A DNA stretch of 64,000 nucleotides from Methanobacteriota archaeon (GTDB lineage Archaea > Methanobacteriota > Methanobacteria > Methanobacteriales > Methanobacteriaceae): NCBI GenBank assembly GCA_023411115.1, contig JAEYPF010000008.1:1-64000 (forward strand). Direction: 5' to 3'. Position numbers and translations under genes: made by a program. Positions 26,843-36,314 of this stretch are shown in pieces. A model generated the notes under the pieces. The model had not been told where the DNA came from and made no database searches. It saw only the letters and a program-made list of their open reading frames with translations. Position 1 is the first letter of the stretch; each line of letters opens with the position of its first letter.

Positions 26843-27883
26843 ATGGCAGGAATTGTAGGATATGGGGTTTACATACCATCATATAGAATTAAAGTTGAAG
26901 AAATAGCCAAAATATGGGGAGATGATCCAAATGCTATTTCCAGAGGGCTTGTTGTACAGGAAAAATCTGTTCCAGCCCCAGACGAGGACACAGCAACAAT
27001 ATCCGTTGAAGCCTCAAGATATGCTCTTGCTAGGGCAATGATAGATCCCCAAAAAATAGGGGCAGTTTACGTCGGATCAGAATCACACCCTTATGCTGTA
27101 AAGCCTACATCAACTATTTTAGCAGAAGCCATCGAAGCAGCTCCTCATTTAACAGCTGCAGATTTAGAATTTGCATGTAAAGCAGGTACAGCAGGAATGC
27201 AAATTTGTATGGGCCTCGTAGATTCTGGAATTATCGAATATGGACTAGCAGTTGGTGCTGATACATCACAAGGAGCTCCAGGAGATGCACTTGAATATAC
27301 GGCATCTGCAGGAGGAGCAGCGTACATAATTGGAAAAGAAAATACAATCGCTGACTTTGAAGGAACTTACAGTTTTACAACAGATACCCCTGATTTCTAC
27401 AGGAGAGAAGGGAAACCTTATCCTCGACACGGCGGAAGGTTCACAGGAGAACCAGCATATTTCAAACATGTAATATCTGCTGCAAAGGGATTTTTTGAGA
27501 AAACAGGCACAGAAGCTAAAGATTACGATCATGCAGTTTTCCACCAGCCGAATGGTAAATTCTACCTAAAAGCTGCAAAAAAACTTGGATTCAACAGTGA
27601 ACAATCCAAAACTGGTCTTTTAACTCCAGTTATCGGGAACACATATTCAGGAGCAACTCCCTTAGGTTTAGCAGCTATACTTGATATAGCACAACCTGGA
27701 GATCGTATACTAGCAGTATCTTATGGATCTGGTGCTGGAAGCGATGCGTTCAGTGTAACTGTAAATGATAACATAGAAGAAAGACGAGATAACGCGCCAA
27801 AAGTTGCTGAAATGATAGCAAAGAAAAATTATGTAGATTACGCTGTATATGCCAAATATAAAGGTAAACTAAAAATGGCTTAA
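26843..27883 (+). CDS. Hydroxymethylglutaryl-CoA synthase
   Basis: Condenses acetyl-CoA with acetoacetyl-CoA to HMG-CoA for mevalonate and archaeal isoprenoid lipid synthesis. At 346 residues it has the archaeal length. Visible features are GYGVYIPSYRI at the start, the catalytic Cys in EFACKAGTAG (about 111), His in VFHQPNGKF (about 235), and GNTYSGATPLGL. It is followed by the thiolase that supplies acetoacetyl-CoA. In other archaea the two form a complex bridged by a DUF35 protein, whose gene is not adjacent here. Confidence 0.96.
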   Translation: MAGIVGYGVYIPSYRIKVEEIAKIWGDDPNAISRGLVVQEKSVPAPDEDTATISVEASRYALARAMIDPQKIGAVYVGSESHPYAVKPTSTILAEAIEAAPHLTAADLEFACKAGTAGMQICMGLVDSGIIEYGLAVGADTSQGAPGDALEYTASAGGAAYIIGKENTIADFEGTYSFTTDTPDFYRREGKPYPRHGGRFTGEPAYFKHVISAAKGFFEKTGTEAKDYDHAVFHQPNGKFYLKAAKKLGFNSEQSKTGLLTPVIGNTYSGATPLGLAAILDIAQPGDRILAVSYGSGAGSDAFSVTVNDNIEERRDNAPKVAEMIAKKNYVDYAVYAKYKGKLKMA

Positions 27884-27961
27884 TCGAATTAATTAAAAAT
27901 CAAAATTTAAAATTATCACAAATAACTCAAACCAAAACTTATCACATTAGGGGGAAATTCC

Positions 27962-29113
27962 TTGAGAGATGTCGCAATTATCGGAGTTTCACAGACAAAA
28001 TTTGGAGAACTCTGGGAAAAATCATTTAGAGATTTAATAGTAGAAGCAGGAATAAAAGCTGTTGATGATGCAAGCATAGAAGGAGAATCATTAGAAGCCA
28101 TGTACGTTGGAAACATGTCTGCAGGACTCTTTGTACAGCAAGAACACATTGCATCTTTAATAGCAGATCACGCTGGACTTACACCAATTCCATGCGCACG
28201 AGTAGAAGCTGCATGTGCATCAGGTGGATTAGCACTTAGAAATGGAATAATGGCCGTTGCATCAGGATATCATGACATAGTAATGTCTGCTGGTGTCGAA
28301 AAAATGACAGATGTAGTAGACCCAACTCCAGCCATCGCCACAGCTTCAGACCAGGAATGGGAAGCACAGCAGGGTGTTACTTTCCCATCACTCTATGCAA
28401 TGATGGCAAGAAGACACATGCATGAATATGGAACAACAAGAGAACAATTAGCAATGGTTTCAGTTATAAACCACAAAAATGGTGCCAAAAACCCGCTTGC
28501 TCAGTTCCCAATGGAAATTTCAGTAGATTCCGTACTGAACTCAACCATGGTTGCAGACCCACTGCGACTTCTTGACTGTTCACCAGTATCAGATGGTGCT
28601 GCTGCAGTGATTTTATGTCCAGCAGAAGACGCTAAAAAGTACACAGATACACCAATATATGTTAAAGCCTCAGCACAGGCTTCAGGAACCATTGCACTGC
28701 ATGATAGAAAAGATTTAACCACAATTGACGCTACAGTGCATGCAGCCAAAAATGCATATAAAATAGCCGGTCTTGGACCAAAAGATATTGACACTGTAGA
28801 AGTGCATGATTGTTTCAGTATAAATGGATTACTTGCAATAGAAGACCTTGGATTTGTTGAAAAAGGAAAAGGTGGAATTGCAATTGAAGAGGGTATGACT
28901 GAACTTGATGGTAAAATCCCAGTGAACCCATCTGGAGGACTTAAAGCTAGAGGTCACCCATTAGGAGCAACTGGAATTGCCCAGGCAGCTGAAATAGTAT
29001 GGCAGCTTAGGGGAGAAGCAGGTAAACGCCAGGTAGATGGTGCTCAAATTGGTATGACCCATAATATCGGTGGAACCGGTGGAACTGCCGCAGTCCATAT
29101 TTTATCCAACTAA
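27962..29113 (+). CDS. Archaeal thiolase (acetoacetyl-CoA thiolase)
   Basis: Makes acetoacetyl-CoA from two acetyl-CoA for the preceding HMG-CoA synthase. Length 383 is typical. The acylated Cys is in EAACASGG (about residue 85), the second catalytic site is DCFSINGLLAIEDLG with His in VEVHDCF, and the C-terminal GGLKARGHPLGATG signature is complete. The start is TTG after AGGGGGAAATTC, a good ribosome binding site. It lies 78 bases after the synthase gene and ends with a hairpin terminator. Confidence 0.95.
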   Translation: MRDVAIIGVSQTKFGELWEKSFRDLIVEAGIKAVDDASIEGESLEAMYVGNMSAGLFVQQEHIASLIADHAGLTPIPCARVEAACASGGLALRNGIMAVASGYHDIVMSAGVEKMTDVVDPTPAIATASDQEWEAQQGVTFPSLYAMMARRHMHEYGTTREQLAMVSVINHKNGAKNPLAQFPMEISVDSVLNSTMVADPLRLLDCSPVSDGAAAVILCPAEDAKKYTDTPIYVKASAQASGTIALHDRKDLTTIDATVHAAKNAYKIAGLGPKDIDTVEVHDCFSINGLLAIEDLGFVEKGKGGIAIEEGMTELDGKIPVNPSGGLKARGHPLGATGIAQAAEIVWQLRGEAGKRQVDGAQIGMTHNIGGTGGTAAVHILSN

Positions 29114-29114
29114 C

Positions 29115-29150
29115 AGGAATCAATGGATTCCTCCCTCCTATTTTTAAAAT
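29115..29150 (+). terminator. Terminator after the thiolase gene
   Basis: AGGAATC pairs with GATTCCT around AATG, followed by CCCTCCTATTTTT. It starts at the stop codon. Confidence 0.65.
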
Positions 29151-29306
29151 TTTTTAAAATATGCTTCTAAAATATAATAAATCAACGTTTTAAAAAGTAA
29201 AAACATGTTAATTTTTATTTAGGGTTTAGTAATTCCATAATATTATATGCTTTAAAAATAAGTATACACATTAACGATAATATTGATATTTAAACTCACG
29301 TGGTGA

Positions 29307-29672
29307 ATGATGGAAATTCTATGGTTTTATATTGCAGTAGTACTGGCTATCAGTGATGAAATTCACAGCAGGCTGTTATGGACTACATTTGCCGATTTCT
29401 ATATTCTGTTATCTGGAATACTCCATGAAATTATAAATTCCAATATAAGGCTATGGATAGTTCATGAAAGTATGGAAGCCATTTTTCACGTTGTAATACT
29501 TTCAGTACTATTTTTATCCCTGGAAATAGGTATTTTAGGAGCTCTCATTCATCTAATAATAGACTGTTATCATGAATTAGCTGGAATGAAACTTAAATGG
29601 CTGCAGCATCGAGCACTGCATTTTACTATAGAGTCTATATTCTTTATATTGCTGTTTTCATCCCTGCAATGA
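29307..29672 (+). CDS. Small His-containing membrane protein, unknown
   Basis: A 121-residue protein with four hydrophobic segments. Polar residues sit inside or at the edge of these: EIH near 18, HEII near 41, HESME near 54, HLIIDCYHE near 83 and QHRALH near 100. The His/Glu pattern suggests a metal-binding membrane protein. I do not recognise the family. The ATG at 29307 follows GTGGTGA, a good ribosome binding site. Confidence 0.65.
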   Translation: MMEILWFYIAVVLAISDEIHSRLLWTTFADFYILLSGILHEIINSNIRLWIVHESMEAIFHVVILSVLFLSLEIGILGALIHLIIDCYHELAGMKLKWLQHRALHFTIESIFFILLFSSLQ

Positions 29673-29752
29673 ACTTTGGATTTAATATTAAACGCAGCTT
29701 ACAATTAATGATTTCATATTAAGTAATCTATTTAAAAAAAATAAAATTTTGA

Positions 29753-30109
29753 TTATGCCTCCATTGGCAGTCTTTTTGCTTTCCATTTCTCAATTCCGCC
29801 CTCAATATGATATATTTCTGTAAACCCATGTTTCACCATTAAACCAGCAGCTTTGTCACTTCTTCGCCCTGTCCTACAGTATACAAAATATTTTCTATTT
29901 TTATCCATCTTTTCAAGCTCATCTTCAAAATCTTTAGATTTAATGTTTAAAAGAAAAGCATTTTCAATGTGTCCCTCTTCATATTCTTCAGGAGTACGTA
30001 CATCCAGAACTACAAAATCCGGATTATTTCTGTTTTTTTCAAGCATAGTGAATGCATCTTTCGGTTCTATCTCATTAATCTCTTTTCTACCGCTTTTACC
30101 TACAGACAT
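29753..30109 (-). CDS. Rhodanese-domain protein
   Basis: Single-domain sulfurtransferase of 118 residues. The active-site loop is VYCRTGRRSDKAA, with the persulfide-carrying Cys at about residue 81, and the family start FVVLDVRTPEEYEEGHIENA is present. It can carry sulfane sulfur for thiolation or cyanide detoxification. A second, divergent rhodanese lies at 56529-56867. It follows the flippase gene by about 50 bases on the same strand. Confidence 0.9.
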   Translation of the reverse strand: MSVGKSGRKEINEIEPKDAFTMLEKNRNNPDFVVLDVRTPEEYEEGHIENAFLLNIKSKDFEDELEKMDKNRKYFVYCRTGRRSDKAAGLMVKHGFTEIYHIEGGIEKWKAKRLPMEA

Positions 30110-30161
30110 ATTAATTCCCTCTATTATATTATCTCATTTAATTATTAAAATTATTTTGAAT

Positions 30162-31646
30162 TCAACTTAACCCTCTTAAAGCTTTATAGACGTTCATGAA
30201 AGATTCCCTTATTATACCCACAAAAAATTTAATTTCTTTTGTTTTAATTCCTTTAAGTAGCCATAATACAAAAAGATACAGACCAAATGAAAATAATCCA
30301 GATAGCACAACGTTAACTGGGCCAAATGGTTTTAAAAGCAGCAACGCTATAGCCATGAAAAATGCAGCGTACATGGTTTTTGCTGCAAATCCTAGATAAA
30401 AATTACATCTTATGTAATTTAATGAATAGTAAGCTGTAACTAAAAACGCAAATAAATAAAGAAGCAGTGTTATAACGGCTATTCCTACAATTCCAAAGAG
30501 ATATCCAAATGTTATATCTAAAACTATGTTTGATACCGCAGAAATAGCCCATATATTTCCTGTAATCCTTGTTTTCCTTTCCATAACTATTATCTGTGTT
30601 ATGATACAATAAAGGCCAAAAAATAATCCACCCGTAGCTAGAATAGGAGTTATAATAAAACCATTATCAGCCAGCGCGGGTGTAGACAATATATATAACA
30701 AAGGTTTTGCAAGGATAGATAATCCAATAACTGCAGGTACAGCTATTACTAAATACAATTTTATAGCATAATTTAGAAGGAACCTGGTTTCCCTAATTCT
30801 TCTTTCAGCATAATATTGTGATAAAATGGGAAGTAAAACCGTGTAAAGCGGTGCTGTAAGAAGCGTCATTAAGGAACTTATTGTATAACCTGCAGAATAA
30901 AAACCAACTGCTGTTATACCAAGTATTATTCCAATTGAATAACGGTCTGTTGCGTCCAGTATCCAAAAAGATGCATTACTTGGAATCGTTGGTAATCCAA
31001 ATGTTAAATATTCCCTTAGATTCCTAAATCTTGGAATTTTAAATCCAATCTGTTTAACTACCAAAAGAAACATTATTAAAGTAATTAATATCTGAGTTAT
31101 GAAAATTCCCAGAACTGCCCCTACTATCCCCCAACCAAACATTACAAATAATGCAGCGAAAACAACAATCATATATGCTTGTAATGTGGTTAAAATAGCG
31201 TACTTTGTCATTTGATTGGACGCCCGGAAATAGTCAAAAAAAACAAGCATCAATGCCGTCAACAATGCTGTAAAAGGCAGGATTTTTCCCACTTCTACGT
31301 TACCATTAAAAAATACATGGGATATAGGAACTACAAAAATATACAACACTATCATCCCAATTATACTTGCAAATACAACCGTAAATAAAATTGAATAAAA
31401 AGATTCCTGTATTTCTTCCCTGCTCTTTGAAGCAGCAAGAAATCTTACCATTGTATAGGGTAATCCAAGTATTGCAATTGCAGGAATGATTGTTATAGTT
31501 ATCTGAAACTGTATCCATACAGCATAATCCTGGATAGAAAGATTTAGAGTTAAAATAGGCAGTAAAATAATCGGCGTTATTGTTACCAAAAAGTTTGATG
31601 TCCCTATTAAACCCATTCTCTGTAAAAATAACCTGTATTGATCCAA
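30162..31646 (-). CDS. Oligosaccharide flippase (polysaccharide biosynthesis/MATE-like)
   Basis: Polytopic membrane protein of 494 residues with about 14 segments, matching the Wzx-type flippase superfamily: an N-terminal amphipathic start (RLFLQRMGLIGTSNFL), FDYFRASNQMTKYAI near residue 145, FGLPTIPSNASFWILDATDRYSIG near 230 and a conserved C-terminal pair of segments. It should move lipid-linked glycans for surface glycosylation or pseudomurein precursors. The start is TTG after GAGGTGAATTT. It neighbours several surface-protein genes. Confidence 0.87.
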   Translation of the reverse strand: MDQYRLFLQRMGLIGTSNFLVTITPIILLPILTLNLSIQDYAVWIQFQITITIIPAIAILGLPYTMVRFLAASKSREEIQESFYSILFTVVFASIIGMIVLYIFVVPISHVFFNGNVEVGKILPFTALLTALMLVFFDYFRASNQMTKYAILTTLQAYMIVVFAALFVMFGWGIVGAVLGIFITQILITLIMFLLVVKQIGFKIPRFRNLREYLTFGLPTIPSNASFWILDATDRYSIGIILGITAVGFYSAGYTISSLMTLLTAPLYTVLLPILSQYYAERRIRETRFLLNYAIKLYLVIAVPAVIGLSILAKPLLYILSTPALADNGFIITPILATGGLFFGLYCIITQIIVMERKTRITGNIWAISAVSNIVLDITFGYLFGIVGIAVITLLLYLFAFLVTAYYSLNYIRCNFYLGFAAKTMYAAFFMAIALLLLKPFGPVNVVLSGLFSFGLYLFVLWLLKGIKTKEIKFFVGIIRESFMNVYKALRGLS

Positions 31647-31930
31647 AAATTCACCTCATAAATTAAAACTTATATAATTCATGAAATTTTCTATTACTTA
31701 CTCAAAAATGTATTAATAATTATGTAAAAATTATTATTAAATCGTTTGCATTATAAACAATTAACTATTTAAATGAATTAAAATAAATGGAGCCATTCAA
31801 AGGTCATTCGACCACAATCATAGAAAATAATCGTTATTTGATGTAAATATCCAATAATTAAAAGTATTATAAATATACTACCTTTTTGTTGCTTTATTCA
31901 ACTAGAAATCATGATTTTAGTAGTACATTA

Positions 31931-32209
31931 TTATAAATAACGTACCTCAAAATCTTTAAATTTTCCGCTATAATCCTGCCATTTTACATTTAAATCAGTT
32001 ACTTTTGCTCCAGAAGGCCCTTTACCTGTAAAATCTATAATTTTATCCACATTCTCTTTACTACCTTCAAAAACGGCTTCCACTCTTCCATCAGGACAAT
32101 TACGAACCCAACCATTTACACCATGTTTTTTAGCTTCATTTCTTGTTTTGGATCTAAAAAATACACCCTGAACTCTTCCAGTTATAAAGACATGAGCTTT
32201 AACCAGCAG
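31931..32209 (-). CDS. Acylphosphatase, apparent CTG start
   Basis: Hydrolyses carboxyl phosphates such as acetyl phosphate. The 92-residue frame reads KAHVFITGRVQGVFFRSKT, then NGWVRNCPDGRVEAVFEG; the catalytic Arg (VFFR) and Asn (GWVRN) are both present and the C-terminal strand FKDFEVRYL is complete. No ATG, GTG or TTG lies upstream in frame before the stop at 32225-32227. CTG at 32209 or 32206 follows GGAGATGAT at proper spacing and gives a normal N-terminus. The gene is easily missed because of this start. Confidence 0.85.
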   Translation of the reverse strand: MLVKAHVFITGRVQGVFFRSKTRNEAKKHGVNGWVRNCPDGRVEAVFEGSKENVDKIIDFTGKGPSGAKVTDLNVKWQDYSGKFKDFEVRYL

Positions 32210-32458
32210 ATAATCATCTCCATATTATATTATATCTAAATTTTATTTTTAATTTATTTTTTGAAACCAAAAATTTAGTGCTAAATTTCAGGAATGAACT
32301 TTGTTTTGAATGTCTAGGAAACTCTTTAGAACGTGAAATTTATAATAATTCCTAAAATTAGTTTTTAGGTATATTTAAATCTTTTTTTAAAAAATTAGAC
32401 AAATTTAATAGGAATGAAGTTAATAATATTATATTAGCAATTAAACGGCTGGTTTAAA

Positions 32459-33502
32459 ATGAAAAATAAAACCATTATCATCGCTGCGGTTGTCTTTCTA
32501 GTTCTTATTTCAGCCTTATTTTTCGCCCTATCCAAACCAGTAAACCAGCAAAGTAATGAAACAGAAATTTTAGCACAAAACTTGAACACACCATGGGCAA
32601 TTGATTTTCTTCCTGATGGTAAAATGATCTTTACAGAACGTAATGGGAAAGTAAGTATTCTTGATAATGGTACCATTAAAATGGTAGGAACTATCACTGT
32701 CACACAAATGGGCGAGTCTGGATTGCTGGGAATTGCAGTTGATCCAGAATTTAATAAAAATAAATTTGTATATCTATATTACACTGGTCAAAATGGCAAT
32801 AAAATTTCAAGATTCACACTTAATGGAAAATTGGAAAATGAAACTGTTTTAATTGACAACATTCCAAGGGGCCAAATTCACAATGGCGGCAGATTAAAAT
32901 TCGGACCGGATGGAAAGTTATATGCAACCACTGGAGAATCAGGTAACCCTTCTTTAGCCCAAAATATTAATTCTACAGGAGGTAAAATTCTCCGATTGAA
33001 TAAAGATGGGACAATTCCAGCCGATAATCCATTTGGAAACTATGTTTACTCTTATGGACATAGAGATCCCCAGGGAATAACATGGAACCCTTTAACTGGA
33101 GAAATGTACTCTTCTGAACATGGACAAACTAGAAATGATGAAATAAATATCATTACAAAGGGAGGAAATTACGGCTGGCCCCTGTATCAGGGAAATGAAT
33201 CTGCACCAGGTTACATCAAGCCATTAGTTGTCTATACTGATTTCACACTTGCCCCTTCAGGAATAGCATATTACAACGGTAATTTATATATGGCGTGCCT
33301 GCGGGGCTCCCAATTACGTAAAATTACACTTTCAGTGGATGGAAACGGTGTAACTGGTGAACAAGAATTAATTACTAATTTAGGAAGAATCAGAGAATCT
33401 GTTGTGCATGACGGGTACCTTTACATCACTACATCAAATAGAGATGGCCGAGGAATTCCTCAAACTGGTGATGATAAAATTATAAGGATTAAACTTACCT
33501 AA
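32459..33502 (+). CDS. PQQ-type sugar dehydrogenase-like beta-propeller, membrane-anchored
   Basis: After an N-terminal signal anchor (about residues 5-24) the protein is a six-bladed beta-propeller of the glucose/sorbosone dehydrogenase (Asd/YliI) family: NTPWAIDFLPDGKMIFTER, SGLLGIAVDPEF, HNGGRLKFGPDGKLYATTGE, SYGHRDPQGITW, and EHGQTRNDEINII. The His and Arg that bind PQQ and substrate are visible in these motifs. Methanogens are not known to make PQQ, so it may act as another lyase, hydrolase or binding protein. It is exported. Confidence 0.85.
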   Translation: MKNKTIIIAAVVFLVLISALFFALSKPVNQQSNETEILAQNLNTPWAIDFLPDGKMIFTERNGKVSILDNGTIKMVGTITVTQMGESGLLGIAVDPEFNKNKFVYLYYTGQNGNKISRFTLNGKLENETVLIDNIPRGQIHNGGRLKFGPDGKLYATTGESGNPSLAQNINSTGGKILRLNKDGTIPADNPFGNYVYSYGHRDPQGITWNPLTGEMYSSEHGQTRNDEINIITKGGNYGWPLYQGNESAPGYIKPLVVYTDFTLAPSGIAYYNGNLYMACLRGSQLRKITLSVDGNGVTGEQELITNLGRIRESVVHDGYLYITTSNRDGRGIPQTGDDKIIRIKLT

Positions 33503-33544
33503 AATTAGAAATTTTTTAATTAGTTTAATAAAATTTAAAATAAA

Positions 33545-33648
33545 GCCCTCGAGAATCAAAGCATTCGAAAACCTAAGGTTTTCGGTGCCCCAAAATTCTT
33601 CGAATTTTGAGGGATTCTCGGGGCCCTCGAAAACATAGTTTTTGAGGG
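33545..33648. terminator. Cloverleaf-like hairpin cluster between convergent genes
   Basis: An outer stem (33545-33557 with 33613-33624, 12 bp with one bulged base) encloses two hairpins: 33566-33584 (8 bp, loop TAA) and 33588-33613 (11 bp with a bulge, loop TTC). A third follows at 33624-33648 (11 bp with one G-U pair, loop ATA). Stems and three-base loops resemble the array upstream of the thermosome. It probably ends transcription from both sides. Confidence 0.7.
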
Positions 33649-33658
33649 AAAAGGAAAT

Positions 33659-35941
33659 TTAGTATCTTCCTGTTTTGAACCTGAAAATGTATCCTGCTGC
33701 ATTGTTACCCACATTGTCTTTTAATGCTGAGGCTGGAATGTATACTGTGTAATATGAGTAACTGGTTCTCTTGTAAGTTGTTTTAATGTAAAGCATGTTC
33801 CCTGAAATCCATTTAGTGATGCTAACAACTTTTCCGTACTTGTTTTTTACTATGATTTTAGACCAGTTGATACCTGCTTTAACGTTTTCACTTAGTCTAA
33901 TAGCAATTATAGATGTTCTTGAAACGCCTGTTGCCCCGTTTTTAGGAGTGGTTGTGATTATCTTTGGAGCAATCGTGTCAATATTATAAGTTAGGGTTTG
34001 AGTTGGGCATTGATTGCCTGATGAATCCTTTGCATAGAACATTAGCACTGTTTTTCCCTGGTTAAGGTTCAATGTAACTGTTTTAGCTTGATGATTCCAT
34101 GTAACTCCATTGTTAGTGCTGTAGTAAATTTCAGGATTCAAGTCGAAGTTATCAGTTGCAGTTAAAGTAACGGTTTTTACATTATTGTAAGCTCCGCTTG
34201 GATGATTAGTTGTTACGGTGGGGCTGGTTGTATCTGTCACTACTGTTACGTATGAATTTATAAATGTAGTTTGTGTATCTGATGTTGTAATAGTGGCTGT
34301 GCCTGGAATGTCGCAGTTAAATGTGGCTCTTGCAATTCCATTAACGGTATATGCATGATCGTCAATGTTACCTAATGTTGTAGAAAAAGTAAATGGTATG
34401 CCATCAGGAACATGACCCTTAGCTGGATCGTTGTAATTTCCGTGATTATCATGCAATAAGTCTGCAGTTATTGTTGATACACCATTAACTTTAATAAGGT
34501 TTGGATTTACATTTAGGGTTAAAACTAACCATGAACTAACTGTTGTGCCTGTAATTTCACTTACTAATGGGCCTTTATTTGAACCCCACCAATTATAGTT
34601 AGCATTAACCGTGCCACCTGAGTTGAAAATAGTTTCACTGCTACTATAATTTGCAGTATTTCCAACAATTCGACTGAAGTGAATAGTTGTAGTACCATAG
34701 AGATTGTAAATAGCGCCACCCCTACCTTCATCAGTTGCGATATTGCCTGTAAAATCACTGCCATTAACATTTAAAGTACCTTGATTATAGATAGCACCGC
34801 CCTGGCCATGAGATGTTGTGTTATTTATGAAGTTACTACCAACAATTGTCAATTTGCCATTTGCAAAATTGTAGATAGCACCTCCTACACCATACTGAAT
34901 TGCATTGTTACTTAGGAAAACATTTCCAGATATTTTAGCAGGGATTGTTGAAGTACCTCCATCATTGAGTATAGCACCGCCCCAAGTTGCGTTGTTATTG
35001 TAGAATACGTTACCTGTTACAATCATATTATTCACGTTGTTAATGGCACCTCCGGCACCATACTGCGCTGTGTTCTCCCTAAACATATTGTCAGATACAA
35101 CCAAATTTCCTGCATTGTATATGGCACCACCACTAGGGAAAAACGTTGAGAAACCATTTAAAGTACCGCCTCCCCCCATTTGTAGTGTTACACTGTTATC
35201 TGCGAATATATTACCTATAACTTTTAAATTACCGCCCTTATCATTGAAAATAGCACCACCATAATGAATTGCACTATTACTTTCGAAATTGCTATTAGTA
35301 ACTGTTAAATTGCCATTATTATAAATAGCACCACCTTCTGTCCAAGAATACCAAACACCATCACCATTTACAGTATTATCAACAAAATCAGTGTTATTTA
35401 TAATTAAATTTCCACCTACATCATTATAAATAGCACCTCCATTCCAGATAGCCCTATTCTCTAAGAAAATAATGCCATTTATAGTTAAAGTACCATTATT
35501 ATAGATAGCACCACCATAATCTGCCGAATTTCCATTTGCAAGTGTTAAATTCTGGATTGTAACATTTTTACCCTTTTTAATAGTAAATATTCGTGTCAAA
35601 TTGGTCCCATTGATAATAGTATCATCTTTACTTTGACCATTAATTTTCATATTCTTATCAATAACAAGGTTAGTGTTGTTTTCTCCAGTATAAGTCCCAT
35701 CTGCAATGTTTACTGTTCCACCATTAGTTACAGTTCCTGTTGCATTTTTGATTGATTTTTTGGCAAATTCCCATGAAAATCCATCCCAATCATCATTTCC
35801 ACCTGAATCATTCACATAAATGATTGATGAATCTGCAGAAACAGTATTAACGGTAGATAATGTAATGAATGCAAAACTAAACATTAAAATTAAAATTATC
35901 CACCTGTTTGCATATTTATAAGTCGTTTGTCCCCTGATCAT
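33659..35941 (-). CDS. Beta-helix surface protein with Ig-like domains
   Basis: Secreted adhesin-like protein of about 760 residues. A signal peptide (about 15-38) is followed by a right-handed beta-helix (about 45-420) built from repeated GGAIYN and GNVF units, as in methanobacterial surface proteins. Then come an Ig-like domain (about 430-540), a repeat with FYAKDSSGN, and a C-terminal Big_5-like domain (TPKNGATGVSRTSIIAIRLS). No membrane anchor is seen at the C-terminus. TTG at 35947 is in frame but ATG at 35941 is better spaced from GAGG. It shares a leader structure with the next gene upstream. Confidence 0.86.
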   Translation of the reverse strand: MIRGQTTYKYANRWIILILMFSFAFITLSTVNTVSADSSIIYVNDSGGNDDWDGFSWEFAKKSIKNATGTVTNGGTVNIADGTYTGENNTNLVIDKNMKINGQSKDDTIINGTNLTRIFTIKKGKNVTIQNLTLANGNSADYGGAIYNNGTLTINGIIFLENRAIWNGGAIYNDVGGNLIINNTDFVDNTVNGDGVWYSWTEGGAIYNNGNLTVTNSNFESNSAIHYGGAIFNDKGGNLKVIGNIFADNSVTLQMGGGGTLNGFSTFFPSGGAIYNAGNLVVSDNMFRENTAQYGAGGAINNVNNMIVTGNVFYNNNATWGGAILNDGGTSTIPAKISGNVFLSNNAIQYGVGGAIYNFANGKLTIVGSNFINNTTSHGQGGAIYNQGTLNVNGSDFTGNIATDEGRGGAIYNLYGTTTIHFSRIVGNTANYSSSETIFNSGGTVNANYNWWGSNKGPLVSEITGTTVSSWLVLTLNVNPNLIKVNGVSTITADLLHDNHGNYNDPAKGHVPDGIPFTFSTTLGNIDDHAYTVNGIARATFNCDIPGTATITTSDTQTTFINSYVTVVTDTTSPTVTTNHPSGAYNNVKTVTLTATDNFDLNPEIYYSTNNGVTWNHQAKTVTLNLNQGKTVLMFYAKDSSGNQCPTQTLTYNIDTIAPKIITTTPKNGATGVSRTSIIAIRLSENVKAGINWSKIIVKNKYGKVVSITKWISGNMLYIKTTYKRTSYSYYTVYIPASALKDNVGNNAAGYIFRFKTGRY

Positions 35942-35947
35942 ATTCAA

Positions 35948-36314
35948 CCTCTTAATCTTAATTTTAGAGAAAATAAACAGAATTAAGAGTTATTTTTATG
36001 AATTTTCTGTAATGGCATTCTTCAAAAAGGAATATGAAGTAAAAAAGCCATTAAAACTGATTAACCAGCAATGAATCCACTAATTTAAATAAATATATAT
36101 TTATTCTCTACAATACTTCGTAGATCATGATTAATATTTAAATATTATTATTATAATAATATTAAATGGTTAATAAATGTTATATAAATTTTTAATACGC
36201 TAAAAACTAATTAATGAAAAAAATTTTAAAATTTAGAAATTGGATGTTAGTTTTGCTGGTTAAAGACTATTTTTATTGGATTTAAAAATAAATAACAGAA
36301 AATGAGTTTTAAAC
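35948..36314. other. Intergenic region upstream of the beta-helix gene
   Basis: It contains the structured leader copy A and a TATA-like stretch. The part from 36105 to 36314 is AT-rich without a supported feature. Confidence 0.45.
36002..36065 (-). ncRNA. Structured leader shared by beta-helix genes, copy A
   Basis: AATGGC (36011-36016) pairs with GCCATT (36047-36052), and CTTCA (36020-36024) with TGAAG (36035-36039). A TATA-like stretch at about 36092-36102 puts it at the start of the mRNA leader. A similar structure lies at 37741-37803 before the other beta-helix gene. Confidence 0.5.
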
